Position numbers and translations under genes: made by a program. This document shows, in pieces, positions 45,205-53,926 of a stretch of DNA of 64,000 nt. Origin of the DNA: Marinicella gelatinilytica (lineage in GTDB: Bacteria; Pseudomonadota; Gammaproteobacteria; Xanthomonadales; Marinicellaceae); contig NZ_JAPMLN010000001.1 of NCBI RefSeq assembly GCF_026410405.1, positions 124,001-188,000 on the forward strand. Reading direction: 5' to 3'. The first letter of the stretch is position 1. The number at the start of each line of letters is the position of its first letter. A model generated the notes under the pieces. The model was not told the DNA's origin. It made no database searches and was given only the letters and a program-made list of their open reading frames with translations.

Positions 45205-46990
45205 ACAAATGACCAGCCTGAAAGCTATTATCATAGGACTCATTCTGGGTATTGCCCTGAGCTTATTGGCATTTAATTTTTTTAACTTTAGTGATCACTC
45301 ACAATCAACGGCATCATCGGATACCAATGAACCACTTTACTGGGTGGCTCCGATGGATCCTAATTACAAACGCGACCAGCCGGGCAAATCACCCATGGGT
45401 ATGGATCTTATTCCTGTGTATGCAGAGTCCGGTGAATCGTCTGAAACCGGACCCGGCACCATCAAAATATCCCCGGCTGTGGTGAATAATTTAGGCGTCA
45501 GAACTGAAATGGTGAACAGACAGGACATCCATACCCAAATTGATACCATCGGCTACGTCCAATATGACGAAGATTTATTGGTGCATATTCACCCGCGGGT
45601 TGAGGGCTGGATTGAAAAACTTTACATCAAAACCGCCGGCAATCCGGTCAACCGGGGCCAGGCCTTATATGAACTGTATTCACCGGAACTGGTGAATGCC
45701 CAGGAGGAATACATACTGACACTGGGTAGGAACAATCAACGCTTAATCACGGCCGCGGAAAACCGTTTGAAATCGCTACAAATATCAAACGAGCAAATCA
45801 AAGCACTGAAAAAAAGCCGGCAGGTTAAACAAAGAATCACTTTTTTCGCGCCACAAACAGGCGTGGTGGATATATTAAATGTTCGTGAGGGTCATTACAT
45901 TAAACCCGGCGATAAAATCATGTCTATTGGCTCACTTGAAGACGTGTGGGTAGAAGCTGAAGTGTTTGAAAGACAAGCGGATTTATTGGCATTAAAGCAA
46001 AAGGTCACCATGACCTTAGATTTTTTACCGGGACAGGAATGGATCGGTGAAGTTGATTATATTTATCCCACGTTAGATCCCGAAACCCGTACTTTAAAAG
46101 TCAGGCTTAAGTTCAATAATCCCGATCACCAGCTTAAGCCTAATATGTTCGCCCAAATTACCATCCACACCAATCCGCTGAAAAATGTCCTGGCAGTACC
46201 CACAGAAGCTGTGATTAGAACCGGTGACTCAGATCGCGTGGTACTGGCATTGGGTGAAGGGAAGTTTAAATCAATACAAGTCAGGTTAGGTCGGTTTTAT
46301 AACCAAAATGCCGAAGTGATCAGTGGCCTTAAGGCAGGTGATAAAGTGGTCACTTCAGCGCAATTCTTACTGGACTCAGAATCCAGTAAAACTTCCGATT
46401 TTAAACGCATGCAAGCACCGCAAGACAAACCGAATCGTGTTTGGACGGCCGCCAGCATTGATGCCGTTATGGTTGATCACAGGATGATTAGCGCCAGCCA
46501 TGAACCCATCGAAGCCTGGGATTGGCCTGCAATGACCATGGACTTTATGGTGTCAGAAGATCTGGATATGACCGCTCTAAAACCCGGAATGCGTGCCCAT
46601 CTGCAGATAGAAAAAACAGATGAACAAGCCTATCAGGTCATCGGCATTCATATTCAATCAGATGGCGAGGAAGCCTCAACCATGAATCATTCAAACCATG
46701 ATATGGCAACCATGGATCACAGCCAGCATGAGATGTCAGGTGAAATGACAGATAAAATGTCAGATGAGACAGCTGAACATGAAACCATGGACCACTCAGG
46801 CCATGACATGTCATCCATGGATCATAGCCAACATGATATGTCCATGCAACAACAGTCAGCGCCTAACAATGACAGCCAAAGCGACCGGGCAAGTGACCAA
46901 CTAAGTGAGCAACCAAGTGACAAACCGGATGACAACAAAGCAAGTGATCAGTTGAATGATCATGATAATCATGGAGCCGATCATGATTAA
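45197..46990 (+). CDS. cusB: CusB-like RND adaptor with heavy-metal-binding and CusF-like domains and a Met/His tail
   Basis: The 597-residue periplasmic adaptor starts with a membrane anchor (about 9-28). Residues about 46-76 form the heavy-metal-binding domain (YWVAPMDPNYKRDQPGKSPM, then GMDLIPVY). The usual HlyD/CusB hairpin, lipoyl and barrel regions fill about 80-400. At about 414-495 there is a CusF-like domain (SASHEPIEAWDWPAMTMDFM), which in E. coli is a separate Cu(I)/Ag(I) chaperone. From about 495 to the end the sequence is low-complexity, first rich in Met, His and Asp (MNHSNHDMATMDHSQHEM), later in Ser, Asp and Gln, and could hold extra metal. The pump, adaptor and chaperone functions are thus fused. 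The pump gene starts eight bases before the stop. Confidence 0.9.
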   Translation: MTKQMTSLKAIIIGLILGIALSLLAFNFFNFSDHSQSTASSDTNEPLYWVAPMDPNYKRDQPGKSPMGMDLIPVYAESGESSETGPGTIKISPAVVNNLGVRTEMVNRQDIHTQIDTIGYVQYDEDLLVHIHPRVEGWIEKLYIKTAGNPVNRGQALYELYSPELVNAQEEYILTLGRNNQRLITAAENRLKSLQISNEQIKALKKSRQVKQRITFFAPQTGVVDILNVREGHYIKPGDKIMSIGSLEDVWVEAEVFERQADLLALKQKVTMTLDFLPGQEWIGEVDYIYPTLDPETRTLKVRLKFNNPDHQLKPNMFAQITIHTNPLKNVLAVPTEAVIRTGDSDRVVLALGEGKFKSIQVRLGRFYNQNAEVISGLKAGDKVVTSAQFLLDSESSKTSDFKRMQAPQDKPNRVWTAASIDAVMVDHRMISASHEPIEAWDWPAMTMDFMVSEDLDMTALKPGMRAHLQIEKTDEQAYQVIGIHIQSDGEEASTMNHSNHDMATMDHSQHEMSGEMTDKMSDETAEHETMDHSGHDMSSMDHSQHDMSMQQQSAPNNDSQSDRASDQLSEQPSDKPDDNKASDQLNDHDNHGADHD

Positions 46991-49900
46991 AGCTGTTATA
47001 AATTGGTCGATTCATAACCGCTTTTTTGTGGTGTTGGCGACCTTAATACTCATCGGCATGGGTTTGTTTTCTCTGAAAAACACGCCGGTGGATGCCATCC
47101 CGGATTTATCTGATGTCCAGGTTATTGTGAAAACCAGTTACCCCGGACAGGCACCGCAGGTGGTTCAGGATCAGGTCACTTATCCCTTAACCACAGCGCT
47201 ATTATCGGTTCCCGGCGCCACCACCGTCAGAGGTTATTCATTCTTCGGTGATTCCTATGTGTATGTGATTTTTGATGATGACACCGATATGTACTGGGCC
47301 AGAAGCCGGGTGCTTGAGTATTTAAGTCAGGTGGCACCGCAATTACCGGCACAAGCCAAACCACAACTCGGCCCGGATGCCACCGGTGTCGGTTGGGTGT
47401 ACCTGTATGCCCTGGTGGATAAAACCGGACAACATGACATCAGTCAATTGCGCAGCCTGCAAGATTGGTTTTTAAAGTATGAACTGCAGGCGGTCCCCGG
47501 GGTGTCTGAAGTGGCTGCCATCGGCGGCATGGTTAAACAATATCAAGTCAGGGTTAATCCGGAGAAATTACGGGCATTCAATATCCCGTTGGCGCAAATT
47601 GAAACTGCCATCCAAAGAGGCAACCAGGAAATAGGGGCCTCCGTGGTGGAACTGGCGGAAGCGGAATACATGGTCAGAGCCACCGGCTATATACAAAGCG
47701 AAGCGGATCTAAGGCACATCCCCTTAGGCACCACAATCAATGGTACGCCCTTATTACTTAAAGATGTGGCTGACATCGGTGTTGGCCCGCAAATGCGCCG
47801 CGGTGTGGCTGATTTAAATGGCGAAGGTGAAACCGTGGGCGGCATCATCGTCATGCGCTATGGTGAAAACGCCCAAAAGACCATCGATTTGGTGAAAGCC
47901 AAATTAGCACAATTGAAACAAGGTTTACCGGAAGGGGTTGAGGTGGTCACCGTTTATGATCGCAGTGGTTTAATTAAAGAAGCGGTCAATAATCTTTGGA
48001 TCAAACTACTGGAAGAATTTGCCGTGGTGGCCTTGGTTTGTATCGTCTTCTTATTTCATATCCGATCTTCATTGGTGGCGATTATTTCCTTACCGGTGGG
48101 CATTTTAACCGCCTTTATTATCATGCATTTACAAGGTTTAAATGCCAATATTATGTCGCTGGGCGGTATTGCCATTGCCATTGGTGCCATGATTGACGGT
48201 GCCATTGTGATGATTGAAAACATGCATAAACACATGGAGCGCACCGAGGTAACCGCTGAAAACCGCTGGCAAATCGTGGCCAAATCAGCCGGAGAAGTGG
48301 GACCGGCGCTGTTCTTTAGTTTGTTGATTATTACCGTTAGTTTTGTGCCGGTATTCACTTTAGAAGCCCAAGAGGGCCGTATGTTTTCACCACTGGCATT
48401 CACCAAAACCTATGCCATGGCGGCTTCAGCGGCATTGGCCATTACTTTAGTACCGGTTCTGATGGGCTATTTTATTCGCGGAAAAGTGTTGCCGGAACAT
48501 AAAAACCCGATTAACAGAGTCGTTACCGCACTCTATTTACCGGTGTTAAATACAATACTTAAATTTCCCAAATCGACCTTGGTATTAACCTTAGTGGTTT
48601 TAGTGGTTGGTTTTTGGCCTGTCAACAAAATCGGCAGTGAGTTTATTCCACCTTTGGATGAGGGTGATCTGATGTATATGCCCACCACTTATCCGGGTAT
48701 TTCCATCGGTAAAGCCCGCGAATTATTACAACAAACCGATAAACTCATTAAAACAGTGCCAGAAGTTGAAACCGTGTTTGGTAAAGTGGGGCGGGCCGAA
48801 ACCGCCACCGATCCGGCGCCTTTAACCATGATTGAATCTTTCATCCAGTTAAAGCCTCGCGATCAATGGCGACCGAACATAAGCACCGATGATCTGATTA
48901 AAGAACTGGATTCATTGGTCAAATTACCGGGTGTCACCAATGCTTGGGTGATGCCGATTAAAACCCGCATTGATATGTTAGCAACCGGCATTAAAACCCC
49001 GGTGGGCATAAAAATAGCCGGTCCTGAATTGGGTCAGATCCAGCAAATTGGGCAACAGTTGGAAACCATTTTAAAAGATGTGCCGGGTACCACGTCAGTG
49101 TATTCTGAGCGGGTGGCCGGTGGCCGGTATATTAAAGTCGATATCAATCGCGTCAAAGCCGCCCGTTATAATCTGAATATTGTCGATATCCAACAGGTCA
49201 TCGCCACCGCCATCGGCGGTATGAATGTGACCCAAACCATCGAAGGTCTGGAACGGTATCCGGTGAATGTTCGTTATCCGCAGGATTATCGCAATTCCCC
49301 GGAACAGCTGGCCTTATTGCCGATTGTTACACCCAGTAAGCAACGCATTGCCTTGGGTGATGTCGCGGACATTCAAATTGAGGATGGCCCGCCGGGCATT
49401 AAAAGTGAAAATGCCCGACTGAACGGCTGGACCTTTATTGACATTGAAGGGGTGGATATCGGCCATTATGTGGAACAAGCGCAACAAACCGTTAGCGATC
49501 AACTGAACCTGCCAACGGGCTATTCCATTGCCTGGTCGGGACAGTATGAGTATATGTTGCGTGCCAAAGAAAAACTCACGTATGTCATACCCTTAACGTT
49601 GGCCATTATTATTATTTTATTGTATATGAATTTTCGCTCGTTCACCGAGGTCGCTATTATTATGGGAACCCTGCCTCTGGCCATGGTGGGCAGTATTTGG
49701 TTGATGTATTTAACCGGCTATAATTTCTCAGTGGCTGTGGGGGTCGGGTTTATTGCACTGGCAGGCGTAGCGGTTGAAATTGGTGTCATTATGCTGGTCT
49801 ATCTGAACCAGGCCTATCAGGAACTCTGTACAAAACCAGCAGATCAGATCAATCAACAGACCTTAAAAGAGGCCATAGTCGAAGGCGCAGGACGACGTTT

Positions 49901-50123
49901 ACGCCCGGTCTTAATGACATCCCTGTCCATCATTATCGGCCTGTTACCGATTCTACTGGCCACCGGCACCGGCTCTGAAATCATGAGTCGCATCGCCGCA
50001 CCGATGGTCGGCGGCATGGTCAGTGCCTTAATACTTACCTTATTAGTGATACCCGTGATCTATTATCTGTGGCGCCTACAAGCCATTAAACAACATTTAA
50101 TTCCAACAGAGGAAAAAATATGA
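46983..50123 (+). CDS. cusA: Copper/silver efflux RND pump CusA
   Basis: The inner-membrane pump uses the proton gradient to expel Cu(I)/Ag(I) through the CusC-like channel. The start at 46983 gives 1046 residues. In-frame ATGs upstream lie inside the adaptor tail. It shows the HME-RND pattern with twelve membrane helices, two large periplasmic loops, the TM4 motif GAMIDGAIVMIENMHKHME, and GSEFIPPLDEGDLMYMPTTY. Segments close to E. coli CusA are GKVGRAETATDPAPL and VTNAWVMPIKTRIDML, including a Met that fits the metal triad. The overlapping genes and CusF-like fusion support a Cu/Ag assignment rather than Zn/Co. Confidence 0.93.
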   Translation: MIKAVINWSIHNRFFVVLATLILIGMGLFSLKNTPVDAIPDLSDVQVIVKTSYPGQAPQVVQDQVTYPLTTALLSVPGATTVRGYSFFGDSYVYVIFDDDTDMYWARSRVLEYLSQVAPQLPAQAKPQLGPDATGVGWVYLYALVDKTGQHDISQLRSLQDWFLKYELQAVPGVSEVAAIGGMVKQYQVRVNPEKLRAFNIPLAQIETAIQRGNQEIGASVVELAEAEYMVRATGYIQSEADLRHIPLGTTINGTPLLLKDVADIGVGPQMRRGVADLNGEGETVGGIIVMRYGENAQKTIDLVKAKLAQLKQGLPEGVEVVTVYDRSGLIKEAVNNLWIKLLEEFAVVALVCIVFLFHIRSSLVAIISLPVGILTAFIIMHLQGLNANIMSLGGIAIAIGAMIDGAIVMIENMHKHMERTEVTAENRWQIVAKSAGEVGPALFFSLLIITVSFVPVFTLEAQEGRMFSPLAFTKTYAMAASAALAITLVPVLMGYFIRGKVLPEHKNPINRVVTALYLPVLNTILKFPKSTLVLTLVVLVVGFWPVNKIGSEFIPPLDEGDLMYMPTTYPGISIGKARELLQQTDKLIKTVPEVETVFGKVGRAETATDPAPLTMIESFIQLKPRDQWRPNISTDDLIKELDSLVKLPGVTNAWVMPIKTRIDMLATGIKTPVGIKIAGPELGQIQQIGQQLETILKDVPGTTSVYSERVAGGRYIKVDINRVKAARYNLNIVDIQQVIATAIGGMNVTQTIEGLERYPVNVRYPQDYRNSPEQLALLPIVTPSKQRIALGDVADIQIEDGPPGIKSENARLNGWTFIDIEGVDIGHYVEQAQQTVSDQLNLPTGYSIAWSGQYEYMLRAKEKLTYVIPLTLAIIIILLYMNFRSFTEVAIIMGTLPLAMVGSIWLMYLTGYNFSVAVGVGFIALAGVAVEIGVIMLVYLNQAYQELCTKPADQINQQTLKEAIVEGAGRRLRPVLMTSLSIIIGLLPILLATGTGSEIMSRIAAPMVGGMVSALILTLLVIPVIYYLWRLQAIKQHLIPTEEKI

Positions 50124-50503
50124 ACATTAAAACATTAGTAACAATTAGTTTATTATTATTCAGCACACTAAACTGGGCGCATTCTGATTTAGACGTGTCC
50201 ATCCCAGAAGCGGGTGAAACCATGAACACACCGCCTGATGAAATTGTCTTGATCTATACAGAACCGGTGAAATTGGTTAAATTTGAATTGATAAACGCTG
50301 ACAATCAGGCCGTGGACACAGGTTTTAAACCCTCGTTTGAAGATCACGCTGAATTTGTTATTAAGGTCAATGATTTAGACAATGGTCTTTATACGGTTTT
50401 GTGGACCATTATGGGTGGTGACGGTCATAAGGGTGAAGGTGATTTTACCTTTACCCTGAAACAGTCAAAGCCTGATAAACACGCTAATCATCACTCAAAT
50501 TAA
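50120..50503 (+). CDS. copC: CopC-type periplasmic copper-binding protein
   Basis: The 127-residue protein has a signal peptide that should be cut just before His in NWA-HSDLD, giving the N-terminal His expected of a Cu(II)-type CopC site. The other expected ligands, an Asp and a His, are in MGGDGHKGEGDFTF near residues 100-113. The rest is the cupredoxin-like CopC fold (SIPEAGETMNTPPDEIVLIYTEPV). It overlaps cusA by ATGA and is followed after seven bases by the CopD gene, so it is part of the same transcript. Confidence 0.9.
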   Translation: MNIKTLVTISLLLFSTLNWAHSDLDVSIPEAGETMNTPPDEIVLIYTEPVKLVKFELINADNQAVDTGFKPSFEDHAEFVIKVNDLDNGLYTVLWTIMGGDGHKGEGDFTFTLKQSKPDKHANHHSN

Positions 50504-50510
50504 CTGATTC

Positions 50511-51410
50511 ATGCCATCATCTATATGGGAAATTGCGACACTGGTAACCAAGCTGCTGATTTATGCGGGCTTTGCCCAGGCCGTCGCAATACCTTTTATC
50601 GCTGTTTTGTGCCGATTTAATCACAGCATTTTAAATCAACTAAAAAAAGTCAGTTATACCGGACTGTTTTTAGCCCTGTTAGCAACCACCGCATATTTTT
50701 TCATTCAAGTTGCGGTTTTTGCAGAGAACGGCTTAAGTGGTGCTTTTGATCAGTTCTATATCGAACTTATTTGGCACTCAGGCGTGGGTGAAATGACGGT
50801 CTGGCGAGCCAGTGCCGTTATCATGTCTTTACTTAGTTTGGTGCTGATTTACCGTCATGTGAATAATCCCAATCAGAGGTTACTGGTGCTCAGTATGATT
50901 ATTTATACCCTTAATTTGTTCGTGATTGGCTTATCTTTTACAGCTTCAGGCCATGTATCAGAATTATCAAGCTTAGCCCACTTTGCCATCGGTTTGCATG
51001 TGTTGATGGCTTTTGGCTGGCTCGGATCATTATGGCCGTTGATTATTATTTGTCGAACATTTAAGCCACAGGCAGTGGCTCATGTCATGCATCGCTTTGG
51101 ACAAATTGCCTTGATCATGGTGGCTTTATTAATCGCAGCAGGGGGTTATCTGGCGTTTAATCTTATTGTTGATTTTAATGCCTTAGCGAATACTAATTAC
51201 GGTCAGCTCTTTTCATTAAAGCTGATACTGGTTTTTCATATATTATTGTTAGCGACATTTCACAAATTTATATTGGTTCCGGGTTTATTAAAAGCCCGTA
51301 AATCGAAACAATCATTGGCCGGCTCAATTAAAGCTGAACTTAATATCGGCCTGGCAATTTTAATCGTAACGGCTGTACTGACAACTTTTGTTGGTCCGGC
51401 TTCACATTAA
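50511..51410 (+). CDS. copD: CopD-family copper membrane protein
   Basis: The 299-residue protein has about eight membrane helices. The pair of segments YIELIWHSGVGEMTVWRA and GHVSELSSLAHFAIGLHVLMAFGWLGSLW contain the conserved histidines and Trp-Gly of CopD proteins, believed to move copper across the inner membrane together with CopC. It stands directly after copC. Fused CopC-CopD proteins exist elsewhere, but here they are separate. Confidence 0.88.
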   Translation: MPSSIWEIATLVTKLLIYAGFAQAVAIPFIAVLCRFNHSILNQLKKVSYTGLFLALLATTAYFFIQVAVFAENGLSGAFDQFYIELIWHSGVGEMTVWRASAVIMSLLSLVLIYRHVNNPNQRLLVLSMIIYTLNLFVIGLSFTASGHVSELSSLAHFAIGLHVLMAFGWLGSLWPLIIICRTFKPQAVAHVMHRFGQIALIMVALLIAAGGYLAFNLIVDFNALANTNYGQLFSLKLILVFHILLLATFHKFILVPGLLKARKSKQSLAGSIKAELNIGLAILIVTAVLTTFVGPASH

Positions 51411-51433
51411 CGTATTAACCTGAGGAAACTATT

Positions 51434-51907
51434 ATGAACAAAAGAATGATTAATTTAACAATTTTACTAACATGGGCACTCTCATTTAATCTGTTCGCGC
51501 ACCAAGGTGAGCATCAAGAGAAACAAACTAAGCTGATGACAGGTCTTGACAGCGAAGCAGCTCAAGTAGTCACAAAATTCCACCAAGCACTCAGATCTAA
51601 AGACACAGACTCGGTTCGTTCATTGCTCAACGATGATGTCCTCATTTATGAGTCCGGAAAAGCCGAACGTTCCTTAGAAGAATATGCCGCCGGTCACATG
51701 AAGGCTGATATGCAGTATTTGGCTCAGATCAAATCTAAATTACTTGAGCATCAAGTCAAGGTTAGTGGTGATACGGCCATTTCAACCGCCCGTTTCGAAA
51801 ACACCCGCATGGTGGCCGGCAGAGCGCGAGTCAGTATCTCCATGGAAACCATCGTGGTTTCCAAAATCGATGGTGAGTGGCTTATTTCGCATATTCATTG
51901 GTCATAG
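51434..51907 (+). CDS. Exported NTF2-like (SnoaL/DUF4440-type) protein
   Basis: The 157-residue protein has a signal peptide (LTWALSFNLFAHQ) and one NTF2-like fold: AAQVVTKFHQALRSKDTDSVRSLL, ISMETIVVSKIDGEWLISHIHWS. Such domains bind small ligands, and some are enzymes. No catalytic residues are evident. The short HQGEHQEKQ start of the mature protein could bind metal. It lies in the copper cluster after copD, with AGGAAA as ribosome binding site. Its exact role is unknown. Confidence 0.8.
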   Translation: MNKRMINLTILLTWALSFNLFAHQGEHQEKQTKLMTGLDSEAAQVVTKFHQALRSKDTDSVRSLLNDDVLIYESGKAERSLEEYAAGHMKADMQYLAQIKSKLLEHQVKVSGDTAISTARFENTRMVAGRARVSISMETIVVSKIDGEWLISHIHWS

Positions 51908-51984
51908 GTGAATAACCTTGAAATAAAAATTTAACATTGATTTGATATAATGATTGTAAATTCAATAACATACAGGAGGAAATC

Positions 51985-52434
51985 ATGACCTATAAAAGAT
52001 TTTTATTAATGATTTTAACATCAACTGTGGTCATGTATATGGCCATGTACTTAAATAATTATACCTGGGATCATATTTTTTGGAGTGAAACCCGGGCCTA
52101 TATGTCACTGATTATGGGTGCCATTATGGCCACGGTGATGTTGTTATTTATGATTGACAAATACCCGAATAAAAAAACCAATGCTTTTGTATTTATCGGC
52201 AGTGCCGTGTTGTTTGTCGTTGCCTTGTTTTTGGTGCGCTCACAAACCACCGTGGATGATGTCTCATGGATGAAAGCCATGATTCCGCATCACTCCATTG
52301 CCATTCTAACCAGTAAACGTGCCAACATTTCAGACCCGAGGGTACGGCAACTGGCGGATGAAATTATTAAAGCACAAGAACGCGAAATTAAAGAGATGAA
52401 ACGCTATATTAAAGACCTGGAAAATAAGGAGTAA
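51985..52434 (+). CDS. DUF305 membrane protein
   Basis: The 149-residue protein has about three membrane helices (near 6-26, 35-50 and 60-80) and a C-terminal soluble domain with MKAMIPHHSIAILTSKRA and IIKAQEREIKEMKRYIKDL, the DUF305 signature with its His-His pair. DUF305 proteins often occur in copper-resistance loci and probably bind metal. A strong ribosome binding site (AGGAGGAAA) precedes the ATG. The GNAT gene starts four bases after its stop. Confidence 0.85.
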   Translation: MTYKRFLLMILTSTVVMYMAMYLNNYTWDHIFWSETRAYMSLIMGAIMATVMLLFMIDKYPNKKTNAFVFIGSAVLFVVALFLVRSQTTVDDVSWMKAMIPHHSIAILTSKRANISDPRVRQLADEIIKAQEREIKEMKRYIKDLENKE

Positions 52435-52438
52435 TCAT

Positions 52439-52717
52439 ATGAGTATTAACATTGAACACAACAAACAAGCCCGCCGCTTTGAGGTCCATATCGATGGACA
52501 CAGCGGCTATTTGGAATACAAAGAGCAGGGCGATGGTGTTTTGGATTACGCCCATACTCTTGTCCCCAAAGAACTGGGCGGGCAGGGTGTTGGCTCGCAG
52601 TTGGTTAAAAATGCTTTGGATTACGCTCGCGACAATAACTACAAAGTCATTCCCAGCTGTTCCTTCGTGGATTCTTATATGAACAAGCACGAAGAGTATC
52701 AATCCCTACGGGCATGA
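52439..52717 (+). CDS. GNAT-type acetyltransferase (short, YidJ/NATD1-like)
   Basis: The 92-residue protein is a minimal GNAT fold of the PF14542 type: YLEYKEQGDGVLDYAHTLVP, then the acetyl-CoA pocket GGQGVGSQLVKNALDYAR (Q/R-x-x-G-x-G/A) and VIPSCSFVDSYMNKHEEY. It is four bases after the DUF305 stop and 31 bases before the glutaredoxin fusion gene. Family membership is clear. The acetylated substrate is unknown, and a connection with metal resistance is suggested only by position. Confidence 0.88.
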   Translation: MSINIEHNKQARRFEVHIDGHSGYLEYKEQGDGVLDYAHTLVPKELGGQGVGSQLVKNALDYARDNNYKVIPSCSFVDSYMNKHEEYQSLRA

Positions 52718-52748
52718 AACTTTAAATATTATTTAAGGAGGATCAACC

Positions 52749-53489
52749 ATGTCAAAACAAGCCATCTTATACCGCATGAAAACCTCGGAGCATATTTGCC
52801 CCTATGGTTTAAAATCACGCCATTTATTGAAAAAGAACGGTTATGAAATTGATGATCATTTATTAAAAACCCGTGAAGAGACCGATCAGTTTATGGCCGA
52901 GCAGGGTGTGGACACTACGCCCCAGACTTTTATCGATGGTAAGCGCATCGGTGGCTATGATAATTTACGGGAGTATTTTGGCTTAGAAGTCAAAGACGAC
53001 AACGAAACCACCTACCAGCCGGTGATTGCCATTTTCAGTGTTACTTTTTTAATGGCACTTGCCTTGATGTTGAATGTCTTTGGCCGTTTTCAAATCGAGA
53101 CATTATTAATTTGGTTTGTGGCCATCAGTATGTGTGCATTGGCCATTCAAAAACTCAAAGACTTAGACGCTTTCACCAATCAATTTATCGGTTACGACTT
53201 ACTGGCGATGAAATACATTCCCTATGCCCGTATTTATGCTTTCGCCGAAGCCTATGCCGGTATCGGGATGTTATCGGGTGTCAATCCCTGGTTCTTTGCA
53301 CCGGTGGCTTTATTTATTGGATCCATCGGAGCGGTTTCAGTATTCAAAGCCGTTTATATCGACAAACGCGAACTCAAATGCGCCTGTGTCGGCGGTAACA
53401 GTAACGTGCCCTTAGGCTTTGTATCGCTAACCGAAAATCTGATGATGGTGGCTGTGTCTGTTTATATGCTAGTCAAATATTTGGTGTAA
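52749..53489 (+). CDS. Glutaredoxin fused to a MauE/DoxX-like membrane domain
   Basis: The 246-residue protein begins with a glutaredoxin domain: active site C17-P-Y-G20, cis-Pro motif TTPQTF (56-61) and GGYDN (68-72). From about 90 it has four membrane helices with the MauE/DoxX-like pattern (YIPYARIYAFAEAYAGIGML), and a C-x-C pair in KCACVGGNSNVP near residue 210. Such fusions suggest transfer of reducing power across the inner membrane to periplasmic thiols. In a copper cluster this could keep cysteine ligands of DUF411 or other proteins reduced, which is an inference. AAGGAGGA precedes the ATG. The terminator at 53531 ends the unit. Confidence 0.85.
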   Translation: MSKQAILYRMKTSEHICPYGLKSRHLLKKNGYEIDDHLLKTREETDQFMAEQGVDTTPQTFIDGKRIGGYDNLREYFGLEVKDDNETTYQPVIAIFSVTFLMALALMLNVFGRFQIETLLIWFVAISMCALAIQKLKDLDAFTNQFIGYDLLAMKYIPYARIYAFAEAYAGIGMLSGVNPWFFAPVALFIGSIGAVSVFKAVYIDKRELKCACVGGNSNVPLGFVSLTENLMMVAVSVYMLVKYLV

Positions 53490-53530
53490 ATTAATCCAAA
53501 GTCATTGTGTTTTTAGCTATATGCACGAAT

Positions 53531-53570
53531 AAAAAAACCACCGGACTTTCACCCGGTGGCTTTTTTATTT
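53531..53570. terminator. Bidirectional terminator between the copper cluster and csbD
   Basis: CCACCGG (53538-53544) pairs with CCGGTGG (53553-53559). Outside it AAAAAA (53531-53536) can pair with TTTTTT (53561-53566), so a T run follows the hairpin in both directions. It serves the two converging transcripts. Confidence 0.9.
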
Positions 53571-53585
53571 AATGGTTGAGAAAAA

Positions 53586-53789
53586 CTATTCTTTCAAGGA
53601 TTTGCGCCATTCTTCGGCTTCTTTTTCAGCCTTGTCTTTGGCGTAACCGTAACGCTCTTGGATTTTACCGGCCAGGCGTTTTTGGTTACCGGCAATTTCA
53701 TCGAGATCATCATCAGTTAATTTACCCCAATTTTTTTGGGCGCTTCCTTTAAATTGCTTCCATTTACCTTCTAAAATATCTTTATTCAT
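53586..53789 (-). CDS. CsbD-family stress protein
   Basis: The 67-residue hydrophilic protein begins MNKDILEGKWKQFKGSAQKN and contains WGKLTDDDLDEIAGNQKRL, the CsbD/YjbJ pattern. Such proteins are abundant under general stress and in stationary phase, with no defined biochemical activity. CAGGAGAG precedes the ATG as ribosome binding site. It stands alone, converging on the copper cluster. Confidence 0.93.
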   Translation of the reverse strand: MNKDILEGKWKQFKGSAQKNWGKLTDDDLDEIAGNQKRLAGKIQERYGYAKDKAEKEAEEWRKSLKE

Positions 53790-53926
53790 AATGACTCTCC
53801 TGGTTGATTAGTGATTATCATTATGTCAAAACATGCATTAAGAATTAGTACATAAAAGGTTAAGATTTTGAAATCATAAAAAAAGCATAGAAAAATAATA
53901 TAAATCAGATTGTTAGCAGTTGTTAT

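Noticed and set aside
48056-48406. 116-codon minus-strand open frame opposite cusA
   Set aside because: It covers a conserved membrane segment of cusA on the other strand and shows no independent signal.
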